A stretch of 47,944 nucleotides of DNA, from contig UQYD01000012.1 of assembly GCA_900545305.1 (NCBI GenBank), positions 1 to 47,944 on the forward strand. The letters run 5' to 3'. The DNA is from an uncultured Eubacterium sp. GTDB lineage: Bacteria; Bacillota; Clostridia; Lachnospirales; CAG-274. Position 1 is the stretch's first letter. Each line of letters opens with the position of its first letter. A program made the translations under genes and the position numbers. This document shows, piece by piece, positions 16,656 through 25,135 of this stretch. The notes under the pieces were generated by a model. The model worked only from the letters and a program-made list of their open reading frames with translations. It searched no databases and was not told where the DNA came from.

Positions 16656-17443
16656 TATTTTTTGAAATATTTGACTAACCTTTCACTGTACTTTGAAAGC
16701 CTGTCAGCATTATCTCCCAGTATTTTTATAACTAGACTATTAGAGTCACCGGTTGTAACTCCGCCAATGTATTTGTTTTCTTCACAAAATACACTAACAG
16801 AATTTTTCAAACATTCCATATCGTAATCATAGTTAAACACAACAAAATTAAAAAGGTGTGTATAACCCTCGTACATTCCTATATTTGACATATTTGTCCT
16901 ATCCGGAGAATAGCGAGAATTATCCATAAAAACAAGTCTGCCACTTTCTCTGACACAAACCCTTGAATTATAGAATTTATATTCAAACTTTTCTCCACTG
17001 TAGACTCTGCCACAAGTAAGTATTTCGTTTAATATAAATTTAGAACTACTATCTTTCAAATTGACGGAAAGTGAATTTTTAAATGCAGAATTTTTAAAAG
17101 GTATTACAGGTAATGGATTATAAATCAGTTCACTATTGGCCCCTATTTCTATTTCAATATTTCTCTGAGCAAAACCATTTTCCATTTTATGTATTTTCTC
17201 ATAGGCTTGTGAAATTATTTCGCTTTTACTATTTTCAAGGGCTTTTATGGAGATTTCCTGTTTATCCCCTTCCATTATTCCGGCTGAAACAGAAATCTGC
17301 ATAACCTGCATATAATCCTTATCATAAAAAGGCTTAATTATCTTGAATGGAGCTGTAAAAAACACATCACTTAATATAGTTTTATCATCTCTACGCTCCA
17401 TAGTAAGGTCCAGTTTTGAAGTTTTGCCATATCTATTATCCAT
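16646..17443 (-). CDS. ureD: Urease accessory protein UreD
   Basis: 265 residues. UreD/UreH scaffolds the UreG-UreF complex on apo-urease and carries nickel to the active site. The family segments are visible but divergent: FFTAPFKIIKPFY near the N-terminus, VSVSAGIMEGD, VLNEILTCGRVYSGEKF-like NEILTCGRVYSGE and the FMDNSRYSP segment. Last gene of ureABCEFGD; its start is directly adjacent to the ureG stop. Position and motifs make the call firm. Confidence 0.88.
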   Translation of the reverse strand: MDNRYGKTSKLDLTMERRDDKTILSDVFFTAPFKIIKPFYDKDYMQVMQISVSAGIMEGDKQEISIKALENSKSEIISQAYEKIHKMENGFAQRNIEIEIGANSELIYNPLPVIPFKNSAFKNSLSVNLKDSSSKFILNEILTCGRVYSGEKFEYKFYNSRVCVRESGRLVFMDNSRYSPDRTNMSNIGMYEGYTHLFNFVVFNYDYDMECLKNSVSVFCEENKYIGGVTTGDSNSLVIKILGDNADRLSKYSERLVKYFKKYKK

Positions 17444-18055
17444 TTACTTCAATCCTTCAAGCATAACATTTTCTTTTATCCACTTAACTACCTCATCAAC
17501 GCCTTGGTCATCTCTAATATTGGTAAACATAAAAGGTTTGTCACCTCTCATTTTCTTAGAGTCTCTCTCCATAACAGAAAGGTCAGCACCAACATATGGA
17601 GCTAAGTCAATTTTGTTAATAATAAGCAAGTCACTTCTTGATATACCTGGGCCACCTTTTCGTGGTATTTTATCTCCCTCAGATACATCAATTACAAATA
17701 TTGTAGCCTCTACAAGTTCCGGACTAAATGTAGCAGACAGATTATCTCCACCACTTTCAATAAACATAAGTTCAATATCAGGAAATCTGTCCATTAATTC
17801 TTCTACAGCCTCTAAATTCATTGAAGCATCTTCTCTTATAGCTGTATGTGGACAGCCACCTGTCTCAACACCTATAATTCTCTCTCGTGGCAAAATACTG
17901 TTTTTACACAAAAATTCAGCATCTTCCTTAGTGTAAATATCATTTGTAATTACACCAATGCTGTAGTCCTTTGCCAATTTTCTTATTAAAATCTCAATAA
18001 GTGCAGTTTTACCGGAACCAACTGGACCTGCTACACCAATTTTAGTATAACTCAT
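17444..18055 (-). CDS. ureG: Urease accessory GTPase UreG
   Basis: 203 residues. SIMIBI-class GTPase that drives nickel insertion into urease. P-loop GPVGSGKT (10-17), the metal-binding Cys-Pro-His at 68-70 within GVETGGCPHTAIREDAS, the ESGGDNLSATFSPEL motif from residue 100, and the guanine-specificity NKIDLAPYVG. No His-rich N-terminal extension, unlike some actinobacterial UreG proteins. Lies between ureF and ureD. Confidence 0.96.
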   Translation of the reverse strand: MSYTKIGVAGPVGSGKTALIEILIRKLAKDYSIGVITNDIYTKEDAEFLCKNSILPRERIIGVETGGCPHTAIREDASMNLEAVEELMDRFPDIELMFIESGGDNLSATFSPELVEATIFVIDVSEGDKIPRKGGPGISRSDLLIINKIDLAPYVGADLSVMERDSKKMRGDKPFMFTNIRDDQGVDEVVKWIKENVMLEGLK

Positions 18056-18072
18056 ATTATCACTCCTAGTTT

Positions 18073-18768
18073 CTATGACATATATAATCTGGAATAAAGT
18101 TCTTGATGTTCCATTGACCTTATATCAAAGGCTGGGCAAGAGGCACAGAAATCCTCCTCATCAGCGACTAAAACATCACTTATAACATTTCCCATTACTT
18201 CAAATAATTCTGACAATATCTTTTGCCCCTGACTTTGACTTAAAGGCACAGTTTTCACACAATTAGTTACCATTGCTGAACATTGTGCAAACAAAAATCC
18301 CTCCAAAGCCTTATTAAGAGGTATTTTGGCACTAGCACACACTACAGCATAGGCTGTAATGTGGTGTATATTTTTAGCTTGTGCCAAATATTTATCAAAA
18401 ATATCTGTAACAAAATAAGACTGACAATTTTTTATTGTTTTAACAAATCTTGAACCCATTTTTAAAGACGCTGTTCTTATTTCAGAAGGTATTTTTGATG
18501 CTGTCAAAATTTCATCAATATTCAAAAGACCTTCAACATCAGCCTTTTCTGCCCTATTATAAGCCAACCTTATTCCCAAAAGTTCTGTATATTTAATACT
18601 ATTATTAATTCGGCTTAAAATATATTCCTTTGCCTTTTCCCCATTTGTCACAATATTCTTTTGAATATAGGTTTCAAGTCCAAAAGAGTGGGAATATCCA
18701 CCTATAGGAAAAAGAGCATCATTTATTTGCAAAAGCAAAAAATCCTTATTAAAATCCATAACTTTCAC
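18073..18768 (-). CDS. ureF: Urease accessory protein UreF
   Basis: 231 residues, all-helical UreF family. Recognisable parts are the N-terminal LLQINDALFPIGGYSHSFGLETY and the C-terminal SCPAFDIRSMEHQELYSRLYMS, the region that contacts UreG/UreD. It couples UreG GTP hydrolysis to nickel delivery. The start is one base after the ureE stop. Confidence 0.94.
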   Translation of the reverse strand: MKVMDFNKDFLLLQINDALFPIGGYSHSFGLETYIQKNIVTNGEKAKEYILSRINNSIKYTELLGIRLAYNRAEKADVEGLLNIDEILTASKIPSEIRTASLKMGSRFVKTIKNCQSYFVTDIFDKYLAQAKNIHHITAYAVVCASAKIPLNKALEGFLFAQCSAMVTNCVKTVPLSQSQGQKILSELFEVMGNVISDVLVADEEDFCASCPAFDIRSMEHQELYSRLYMS

Positions 18769-18769
18769 C

Positions 18770-19249
18770 TTAGTGGGTATGATTGTTTATAGTAGATGAA
18801 ATACTCTTATCAAAATTAAGTTTCATATTTACTACTGTAGCAGTTACACCATGTATTTTGTTAAGCATATCAAGCATAGGCTGATTAAAAGGTGTAATAT
18901 ATTCAAAAGGTGTATCGCCATAAAATAGTGTTGCGTGTCTGTTACCAATTTCATAGCATACCTTAGGCACAATATGTGGGTGATTTTCAGCAACTTTTGC
19001 CACAATAACATCACAAGGAGGAATATTTACAGCAATAACTGTATCACCATCAACACCAAGTACATCGTCCTGATTAAGACCCTTAGTCAAAATATCGTTA
19101 TCAAGTCTTATGCCTACTTCTCTGCCTTCAGCTGACACCTTTTTATGTAGCTTTTTAAAAGCATCATACCAATCAATATCAACATAGTCTACATTTAAAT
19201 TTTTAAATTTTTCATCACTTAATTTTCCTAATACCTTTTCACACAACAT
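18770..19249 (-). CDS. ureE: Urease nickel metallochaperone UreE
   Basis: 159 residues. N-terminal peptide-binding domain and C-terminal ferredoxin-like nickel domain with GNRHATLFYG and a short His tail ending NNHTH. UreE delivers nickel to UreG. The tail is much shorter than the poly-His tail of Klebsiella UreE, so storage capacity is likely low. Operon position between ureC and ureF. Confidence 0.93.
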   Translation of the reverse strand: MLCEKVLGKLSDEKFKNLNVDYVDIDWYDAFKKLHKKVSAEGREVGIRLDNDILTKGLNQDDVLGVDGDTVIAVNIPPCDVIVAKVAENHPHIVPKVCYEIGNRHATLFYGDTPFEYITPFNQPMLDMLNKIHGVTATVVNMKLNFDKSISSTINNHTH

Positions 19250-19260
19250 AACAATTCTCC

Positions 19261-20979
19261 TTAAAATAAACTATAGAGCTGAGTAAGTGGCAATTTTTCA
19301 GCCGGCTTTGATTTAAGAGATACACCGTCTGCCTTTACTTCATAAGTTTCCGGGTCAACTGTAATTTCCGGTGTACCACTGTTAAATTTCATATCAGCCT
19401 TTGAAATATTTCTACAATTTCTAACTGGCACAACGTTTTTCTGAATACCGAACTTTTCCTTAACATTGTTATCCATAGATGCCTGAGATACAAAAGTAAG
19501 GCAAGTTTTATATTTTGCTCCACCCTGTGCACCAAACATTGGCTGATATATAACAGGCTGTGTAGTAGGAATTGAGGCATTGGCATCGCCCATTTTAGAC
19601 ATTGCTATCATACCACCCTTAATTACCATATCCGGTTTAACACCAAAGAAGGCTGGATTCCACAATACAAGGTCTGCAAACTTGCCAACTTCAACACTAC
19701 CGATGTAATCTGCTACACCGTTAGTTATAGCTGGATTTATAGTATATTTTGAAATATATCTCTTAACTCTGAAATTATCATTATCCCCTGTTTCTTCAGG
19801 TAAAGGACCTCTTTCCTCTTTCATTTTATGAGCTGTCTGCCAAGTTCTTGTAACAACTTCTCCAATACGTCCCATTGCCTGAGAATCTGAACTCATCATT
19901 GAAAATACACCCATATCGTGAAGTACATCTTCGGCAGCAATAGTTTCAGGACGAATACGAGAGTCTGCAAAAGCTACATCCTCTGGGATTTTATTGTCAA
20001 GATGATGACAAACCATAAGCATATCCAAATGCTCATCTATAGTATTTACAGTAAATGGCATAGTTGGATTAGTAGAAGATGGAAGTACATTAGGAACTGA
20101 TGCTGCCTTAATAATATCTGGAGCATGTCCACCACCTGCACCCTCTGTATGATAAGTGTGTATAACTCTACCCTTTAAAGCAGCAATAGTGTCTTCTACA
20201 CAACCACCTTCATTTAAAGTATCTGTATGAATTGCAACCTGAACATCATATTTGTCTGCTACACTTAAAGCTCTGTCAATAACTGCCGGTGTTGCACCCC
20301 AGTCTTCGTGAATTTTAAGTCCCATAGCACCATTTTCAATCTGTTCAATTAAAGGCTTTTCACTACCACAATTACCCTTGCCTAAAAAGCCTAAATTAAT
20401 AGGGTATTCATCAGCAGCCTTTAACATCATTTCCAAATTCCATGGACCCGGAGTACAAGTTGTGGCATTTGTACCGTCAGCCGGACCTGTACCACCACCA
20501 ATCATAGTAGTAATACCTCCACATAAGGCAGCATTTACCTGCTGAGGACAGATAAAATGAATATGAGAATCAATACCACCGGCTGTAACAATAAGGTTTT
20601 CTCCTGCCAAAGCCTCTGTTGATGCACCAATAGTCATATTTGGTGTTACACCGTCCATAACATCTGGATTTCCTGCTTTGCCTATGCCAACAATTTTGCC
20701 ATTTTTAATACCAATATCAGCCTTTATAATACCAGTATAATCTATAATAAGGGCGTTAGTAATAACAAGGTCAAGGTCGCCGTCAGCACTTGTAGTATTT
20801 ACTGACTGACCCATACCATCTCTGATTGTCTTACCTCCACCAAACTTAACTTCATCACCATAAATTGTATAGTCCTTTTCAACTTCAACTACAAGATTTG
20901 TGTCAGCAAGTCTAACCTTATCTCCAACTGTAGGACCATACATCATTGCATATTTTTCGCCACTAATTTTACAAGCCAT
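19261..20979 (-). CDS. ureC: Urease alpha subunit UreC
   Basis: 572 residues, standard length. It carries the dinuclear nickel site that hydrolyses urea to ammonia and carbamate. Visible ligands are His139 and His141 (SHIHF), the carbamylated Lys222 in GLKIHEDWGATP, His251, His277 and Asp365 in SSDSQAMGRIGE. The mobile-flap motif VCHHL, with Cys324, is intact. The amidohydrolase fold is complete with no sign of decay. Next to ureB with a 2-base gap. Confidence 0.98.
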   Translation of the reverse strand: MACKISGEKYAMMYGPTVGDKVRLADTNLVVEVEKDYTIYGDEVKFGGGKTIRDGMGQSVNTTSADGDLDLVITNALIIDYTGIIKADIGIKNGKIVGIGKAGNPDVMDGVTPNMTIGASTEALAGENLIVTAGGIDSHIHFICPQQVNAALCGGITTMIGGGTGPADGTNATTCTPGPWNLEMMLKAADEYPINLGFLGKGNCGSEKPLIEQIENGAMGLKIHEDWGATPAVIDRALSVADKYDVQVAIHTDTLNEGGCVEDTIAALKGRVIHTYHTEGAGGGHAPDIIKAASVPNVLPSSTNPTMPFTVNTIDEHLDMLMVCHHLDNKIPEDVAFADSRIRPETIAAEDVLHDMGVFSMMSSDSQAMGRIGEVVTRTWQTAHKMKEERGPLPEETGDNDNFRVKRYISKYTINPAITNGVADYIGSVEVGKFADLVLWNPAFFGVKPDMVIKGGMIAMSKMGDANASIPTTQPVIYQPMFGAQGGAKYKTCLTFVSQASMDNNVKEKFGIQKNVVPVRNCRNISKADMKFNSGTPEITVDPETYEVKADGVSLKSKPAEKLPLTQLYSLF

Positions 20980-20981
20980 AG

Positions 20982-21344
20982 TTAAACCTCCTTAAAGCCT
21001 TTTTCTTTTGCCATACTAATAGCTGTATCTCTCTTTTCATCAATATTTCCTGATGTCAAATCATTAAGCCCATATACAGCTCTATTACCAACAATTTCTA
21101 CAAGCTGAACAGATTTCTGTTCACCCGGTTCAAAACGCACAGAAGTACCGGAAGGTATATCAAGACGCATACCATAAGCCTTTTCTCTGTTAAAGCTAAG
21201 AAGTTTATTAACCTCAAAAAAATGAAAATGTGAACCTACCTGAATAGGTCTGTCGCCAGTATTTGCAACATCAATACATACTGTTTTTCTGCCTTCATTA
21301 AGTGTAATTTCTCTATCAAGAGGCATAATTTCGCCTATTTTCAT
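20982..21344 (-). CDS. ureB: Urease beta subunit UreB
   Basis: 120 residues. Structural subunit with the motifs IGEIMPLDREITLN, VANTGDRPIQVGSHFHFFEVN and RLDIPSGTSVRFEPGEQKSVQLVEIVG. Separate from ureA, as in most bacteria. Start with AGGAGG; 13 bases after ureA. Confidence 0.97.
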   Translation of the reverse strand: MKIGEIMPLDREITLNEGRKTVCIDVANTGDRPIQVGSHFHFFEVNKLLSFNREKAYGMRLDIPSGTSVRFEPGEQKSVQLVEIVGNRAVYGLNDLTSGNIDEKRDTAISMAKEKGFKEV

Positions 21345-21357
21345 TATGTATTCCTCC

Positions 21358-21660
21358 TTACTGAATTGGATTGTGAACTGTTACAAGTTTAGTACCGTCT
21401 GGGAAAGTTGCTTCAACCTGTACTTCGTGCACCATATCTGCAACTCCATCCATTACATCATCTTTTGTCAATATTTTTGTACCTAACTGCATAAGCTCTG
21501 CAACAGTTTTGCCATCTCTGGCATATTCCAAAAGTTCTGAACTGATATAGGCAACTGACTCTACATAGTTTAACTTTAATCCTCTATTTTTTCTTTCCTC
21601 TGCAAGCTTGCCTGCAAAATGAAGCATAAGCTTTTCTTGCTCCTTAGGATTTAATCTCAT
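21358..21660 (-). CDS. ureA: Urease gamma subunit UreA
   Basis: 100 residues, full-length. Family motifs are MRLNPKEQEKLMLHFAGKLAEERKNRG and the C-terminal VQVEATFPDGTKLVTVHNPI. First gene of the urease operon, behind GGGAGGG and an attenuator-like leader. Confidence 0.97.
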   Translation of the reverse strand: MRLNPKEQEKLMLHFAGKLAEERKNRGLKLNYVESVAYISSELLEYARDGKTVAELMQLGTKILTKDDVMDGVADMVHEVQVEATFPDGTKLVTVHNPIQ

Positions 21661-21685
21661 TTAAGTTCCCTCCCTGTAAAAAAAC

Positions 21686-21725
21686 AAAAAAAGAGACCAT
21701 ATAAAATGACCTCTTTGTCTAAAAA
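21686..21725 (-). promoter_or_regulatory. Putative attenuator in the ureA leader, with conserved motif
   Basis: On the minus strand AGAGGTCAT (21714-21706), a five-base loop and ATGGTCTCT (21700-21692) pair fully with two G-U wobbles and are followed by TTTTTTTG. This is an intrinsic terminator about 30 bases upstream of the ureA start. TTTTTAGACAA (21725-21715) sits directly 5' of the stem, as in the urtA leader. Confidence 0.6.
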
Positions 21726-21749
21726 TACATAATTATTTCTTTCCACTCT

Positions 21750-21778
21750 ATGGTATCATAATTTAACGATTAAGTCAA
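21750..21778 (-). promoter_or_regulatory. Promoter of ureABCEFGD
   Basis: On the minus strand TTGACT (21778-21773), 17 bases, TACCAT (21755-21750). Transcription from here gives a leader of about 80 bases containing the attenuator. Confidence 0.6.
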
Positions 21779-21779
21779 A

Positions 21780-22109
21780 TTACTTCACAAATCTATCAAT
21801 AGATTTTATTAAATCGGCAATAGCCTCTTTATCATTTTCCCTGGCTGCATCAACAATACAGTGTTCAATATGGTCCTTTAGCACAATGCTACTTACTGCT
21901 GAAACTGCTGCCTTAACAGCTGCCAACTGTGTAAGAACCTCGCTACAATCACGACCGGATTCAACCATTCTTTTAATGGACTCTACGTGTCCGGATATTT
22001 TAGAAAGTCTGTTTATAACAGCCTTTGTTTGGGTATGAGTGTGAGTATGGCTATGAGTATACTCCTTGCCGTCACTATCAATATGGGTATGTACTAAATT
22101 ATTATCCAT
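21780..22109 (-). CDS. CsoR/RcnR-family metal-sensing repressor, InrS-like
   Basis: 109 residues, all-helical DUF156 protein. The metal residues Cys55, His80 and Cys84 have the 25- and 4-residue spacing of CsoR and InrS; RcnR would have His at the third position. The N-terminus is His-rich (HTHIDS, then HSHTHTHT at residues 19-26), as expected for a nickel sensor such as InrS. It is divergent from the nickel ECF importer and next to the urease operon. The operator-like palindrome at 22152-22172 lies between. Nickel rather than copper is inferred from the His-rich tail and the context. Confidence 0.85.
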   Translation of the reverse strand: MDNNLVHTHIDSDGKEYTHSHTHTHTQTKAVINRLSKISGHVESIKRMVESGRDCSEVLTQLAAVKAAVSAVSSIVLKDHIEHCIVDAARENDKEAIADLIKSIDRFVK

Positions 22110-22151
22110 AATTTCACCTCGTTATAATTTTATAATAAATTTCATAAATTT

Positions 22152-22172
22152 ACAACCCCCTATGGGGCTTGT
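22152..22172. promoter_or_regulatory. CsoR/RcnR-type operator
   Basis: ACAA-C-CCCC-TAT-GGGG-C-TTGT is a near-perfect 21-bp inverted repeat. G/C tracts flanked by AT-rich arms are the known recognition pattern of this repressor family. It overlaps the -35 region of the nikMN promoter and lies between the divergent repressor and transporter genes. Confidence 0.7.
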
Positions 22173-22197
22173 GCACCACAAATTTTAATGATATACT
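22169..22197 (+). promoter_or_regulatory. Promoter of nikMN-nikQ-nikO
   Basis: TTGTGC (22169-22174), 17 bases, TATACT (22192-22197). The -35 box is embedded in the operator palindrome. Confidence 0.5.
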
Positions 22198-22233
22198 TCC
22201 AAAAAATAGATAAAAAACAAAGGAGTGATTTTT

Positions 22234-23244
22234 ATGCATATGGCAGATGCCTTAGTTTCTCCACCTGTTGCAACAGGTATGGCTGTAGCATCTTTGGCAG
22301 TAGGTGCTTACAGCATATTTAAAATAAAAAAAGAAAATAAACCTGAAAATATACCGGTTATGGGTGTTATGGGTGCTTTTGTATTTGCAACACAAATGGT
22401 CAACTTTACAATTCCCGGAACCGGTTCAAGTGGTCATTTATGTGGTGGGCTTTTACTTTCTGCATTAATAGGACCTTACGGTGGTTTCCTTTCAATGATG
22501 GCTATACTGTTATTACAATGTCTGCTTTTTGCTGACGGTGGTTTAATGGCATATGGTTGTAATGTTTGGAATATGGCTTTTTATGCCTGCTTCTTCGGAT
22601 ATTTCTGCATATACAAACCAATATTAGGCAAAAATCCGTCAAAGACAAAAATATTGATTGCAAGTATATTGGGAAGTATTTTAAGTTTACAGCTTGGTGC
22701 CTTTAGTGTTACTTTGGAAACATTAATTTCCGGTGTGACAGAACTTCCGTTCTTAACATTTTTATCATTTATGCAACCTATCCACTTAGCTATAGGTTTT
22801 GTAGAGGGCTTAATAACATCAGCTGTACTTATATTTGTGTATAACACAAGACCTGAAATGTTAAGCATAGATGAAAAAAGCAATGAATTTTCATTTAAAA
22901 AGGTTATTGCCATATTAAGCATTGTTACAGTATTAATTGGTGGTGGCATTTCACTTCTTGCATCATCAAGTCCTGACGGTCTTGAGTGGTCAATGGAAAA
23001 TGTAGCCGGTTCAACAGAACTTGATTCAAAGGGAAGTGCATATGACAAAGCCTCTGAAATACAGGAAAAAACTGCCCTATTGCCAGATTACTCAATTTCA
23101 AATTCCAACAATGAAATTTTAGGTACAAGTTTTAGTGGTGTCTTAGGTTCAGCATTAGTTGCCGTTATACTTATTGGTGGAAGTTTGATATTCAGATTTT
23201 ACAAAAAGGGTGCCAAGAATGAACAAACTAGAAAAAGCGCTTAA
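22234..23244 (+). CDS. nikMN: ECF nickel transporter substrate-binding component, NikM-NikN fusion
   Basis: 336 residues from ATG 22234; AAAGGAG lies eight bases upstream, and a GTG at 22225 is part of that site. This start gives Met-His-Met (MHMADALVSPP), where the N-terminal amine and His2 form the metal site in NikM/CbiM proteins. CbiM-type membrane domain to about residue 215, then a lumenal linker with PDGLEWSME, the PDGLE signature of NikN, and a final helix. It selects Ni2+ (or Co2+); nickel is favoured by the urease context. Confidence 0.9.
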   Translation: MHMADALVSPPVATGMAVASLAVGAYSIFKIKKENKPENIPVMGVMGAFVFATQMVNFTIPGTGSSGHLCGGLLLSALIGPYGGFLSMMAILLLQCLLFADGGLMAYGCNVWNMAFYACFFGYFCIYKPILGKNPSKTKILIASILGSILSLQLGAFSVTLETLISGVTELPFLTFLSFMQPIHLAIGFVEGLITSAVLIFVYNTRPEMLSIDEKSNEFSFKKVIAILSIVTVLIGGGISLLASSSPDGLEWSMENVAGSTELDSKGSAYDKASEIQEKTALLPDYSISNSNNEILGTSFSGVLGSALVAVILIGGSLIFRFYKKGAKNEQTRKSA

Positions 23245-23989
23245 CGAAATCAACTTAATTGAAAGGCTTTCATTAAAAAATACAATAATACATAAATTAA
23301 ACCCTATATCCAAACTTGCTGTGACCATTATATATATTGTAATGGTCACTTCCTGTTATAGGTATTCAATTTCTGCCCTTTTACCTTGGTTCATATATCC
23401 TATTGTAATTCTTATATTGTCTGAACTTCCTATTATTCAGACATTAAAAAGGCTATTGATTATTGTTCCAGTAATACTGTTTATAGGCATAGGAAATATA
23501 TTTTTTAATAACAATGATGTAGTTGTATTTGGTATAAAAACTACCTTTGGTGTAGTATCTTTTGTAACATTTGCAATAAAAAGCATACTGTCTTTAACTG
23601 TCCTTTACGAATTTATATGTACTACTGGCATATACAATTTAGCCTATGGACTTATAAAACTAAAGTTTCCCGAAATATTTGTGTGGATACTTGTGTTGCT
23701 ATACAGATACATTTTTGTAATTATAGAACAGCTTAATACAATTACAAAAGCCTATTCCCTAATTGCTCCAAACCAAAAAGGATTTAATATTAAGGTATGG
23801 GGTTCTCTATTGGGAAACCTTTTCTACAGGACATTGGAAAGAGGTAAAGACCTTTACAACAGTATGTATTTAAGGGGTTTTGGCGAAAACAAAGCTATAA
23901 ACAGCAATATAAAATTCCACTTTTTTGACTACATATTCATTCTGGTATCATTATTAATTTTTGTATTACTTAAATGGTTGGTGAAATAA
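23219..23989 (+). CDS. nikQ: ECF transporter T component NikQ/CbiQ
   Basis: 256 residues from ATG 23219, behind AAAAAGGG; a GTG three codons upstream is less well placed. Five to six membrane helices, with the coupling motif LERGKDLYNSMYLRGFG in the C-terminal third, typical of CbiQ. It links the substrate-binding component to the ATPase. It overlaps nikMN by 26 bases and nikO by one base. Confidence 0.9.
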   Translation: MNKLEKALNEINLIERLSLKNTIIHKLNPISKLAVTIIYIVMVTSCYRYSISALLPWFIYPIVILILSELPIIQTLKRLLIIVPVILFIGIGNIFFNNNDVVVFGIKTTFGVVSFVTFAIKSILSLTVLYEFICTTGIYNLAYGLIKLKFPEIFVWILVLLYRYIFVIIEQLNTITKAYSLIAPNQKGFNIKVWGSLLGNLFYRTLERGKDLYNSMYLRGFGENKAINSNIKFHFFDYIFILVSLLIFVLLKWLVK

Positions 23990-24702
23990 TGAGTTTTATA
24001 AAATTTCAAAATGTCAGCTTTAGCTACGAAAACAATGTTATATTAGACAACATTTCCTTTGAAATAAATCAAGGAGAAAGCATATGCCTAGTAGGTAGCA
24101 ACGGTGCAGGAAAGTCTACACTTTTACAGCTTATGACTGGGTTGTTAGGTAACTACACAGGCAGTATAACCGTTGAAAATATGCCTGTAGTAAAAAAGAA
24201 TTACAACAAAATCCGTACTTTGCTAGGCTTTGTATTTCAAGATTTTGATTCACAGCTTTTTATGCCCACAGTAAAACAGGATATAGCCTTTGGCTTAGAA
24301 AACTTCGGTTTTGATAACATTGACCAAAGAGTTAATGACATAGCCAAAATGTTAAACATAACTGATATATTAAATAAGCCGGCTTTTAAACTTTCCGGTG
24401 GAGAAAAGAAACTTGCATCATTGGGAACAATATTAGCCATAGAGCCAAAGTGTATACTTCTTGATGAGCCAACAACAGGACTTGACCCTAGAAATAGAAA
24501 AGTCCTTATAAACATAATTAAAAATCTTGATAAAACAAAAATAATAACTACCCACGATTTAGATATGGCTATGGAAATATGCCAAAGGGTAATTGTACTA
24601 AGTAATGGAAAAATTGTAGCCGACGGAAATCCTCACGACATATTGCTAAACGAAGATATTATGTTAAACAACGGTCTGGAACTTCCGTTAGGAAAATATT
24701 GA
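23989..24702 (+). CDS. nikO: ECF transporter ATP-binding component NikO/CbiO
   Basis: 237 residues from ATG 23989, which overlaps the nikQ stop (TAATG). An ATG five codons earlier is possible. Walker A GSNGAGKST, Q-loop VFQDFDSQLF, signature LSGGEKK, Walker B CILLDEPTTGLDP and H-loop TTHD are all intact. A single ATPase gene implies a homodimer. Followed within 4 bases by repeat cluster 2. Confidence 0.92.
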   Translation: MSFIKFQNVSFSYENNVILDNISFEINQGESICLVGSNGAGKSTLLQLMTGLLGNYTGSITVENMPVVKKNYNKIRTLLGFVFQDFDSQLFMPTVKQDIAFGLENFGFDNIDQRVNDIAKMLNITDILNKPAFKLSGGEKKLASLGTILAIEPKCILLDEPTTGLDPRNRKVLINIIKNLDKTKIITTHDLDMAMEICQRVIVLSNGKIVADGNPHDILLNEDIMLNNGLELPLGKY

Positions 24703-24705
24703 ATT

Positions 24706-24845
24706 CAGAACAAATTAACTGCGTTAATTTGTGGCTTGATAAACAAGCCATCGGATTTATCTTTCCGATTCACTATTCAGAACAAATTAACTGCGTTAAT
24801 TTGTGGCTTGGCAAGCAAGCCATCGGATTTATCTTTCCGATTCAC
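24706..24845 (+). repeat. Three-hairpin repeat cluster 2 (two units)
   Basis: Units at 24706-24773 and 24778-24845, nearly identical to each other. Hairpin a has a TGC loop here instead of TTT; hairpin b is GGCTTG/CAAGCC with loops ATAAA and GCAAG; hairpin c is ATCGGA/TCCGAT around TTTATCTT. The open frame 24699-24980 merely translates the repeat and is not supported as a gene. Confidence 0.9.
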
Positions 24846-24850
24846 TATTT

Positions 24851-24884
24851 AAAACCTCCTTTCAAAAGCAAAGGAGGTTTTCTC
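24851..24884 (+). terminator. Terminator of the nik operon
   Basis: AAAACCTCCTTT (24851-24862), seven-base loop, AAAGGAGGTTTT (24870-24881), then TCT. It follows the repeat cluster directly. Confidence 0.85.
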
Positions 24885-25100
24885 TGTTTAGATAACTCTA
24901 AATTCTTTCCACTTGTTTCCTTTAAATCTAACAAAAAAAATTATCCCTCAATAAAAAACATTTGTACTGTTACATTTTAAATTCTAAACCTACTTTTCAA
25001 CATTATTATACTTCTTGAACCTAATTCCAAGTCAATATGTTTTAAAAAGTTTTATTTGTTTATAAGTCATCAGATTTATCTTTCCGATTTACCTTAAAAT
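24885..25100. other. AT-rich intergenic stretch with a degenerate repeat remnant
   Basis: No convincing gene on either strand. At 25064-25092 there is a decayed copy of the three-hairpin repeat: the 3' end of hairpin b (AAGTC), then ATCAGA, TTTATCTT and TCCGAT with a changed tail. The rest shows no structure I can name. Confidence 0.6.
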
Positions 25101-25124
25101 AGACCTAGGCAAAAACCTAAGTCT
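25101..25124 (-). terminator. Terminator of pdaB
   Basis: On the minus strand AGACTTAGG, a six-base loop, CCTAGGTCT, then TATTTTA. One G-U pair. Confidence 0.75.
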
Positions 25125-25135
25125 ATAAAAACAAT

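Noticed and set aside
17343..17936. 197-codon plus-strand open frame across ureD/ureG
   Set aside because: Antisense to two confidently assigned urease genes with intact motifs.
22581..23048. 155-codon minus-strand open frame within nikMN
   Set aside because: Antisense to a clearly recognisable NikM-NikN fusion; no start signals or known motif.
24699..24980. Open frame of 93 codons overlapping the nikO stop
   Set aside because: Repeat-derived, runs through the terminator at 24851-24881, and has no ribosome site.
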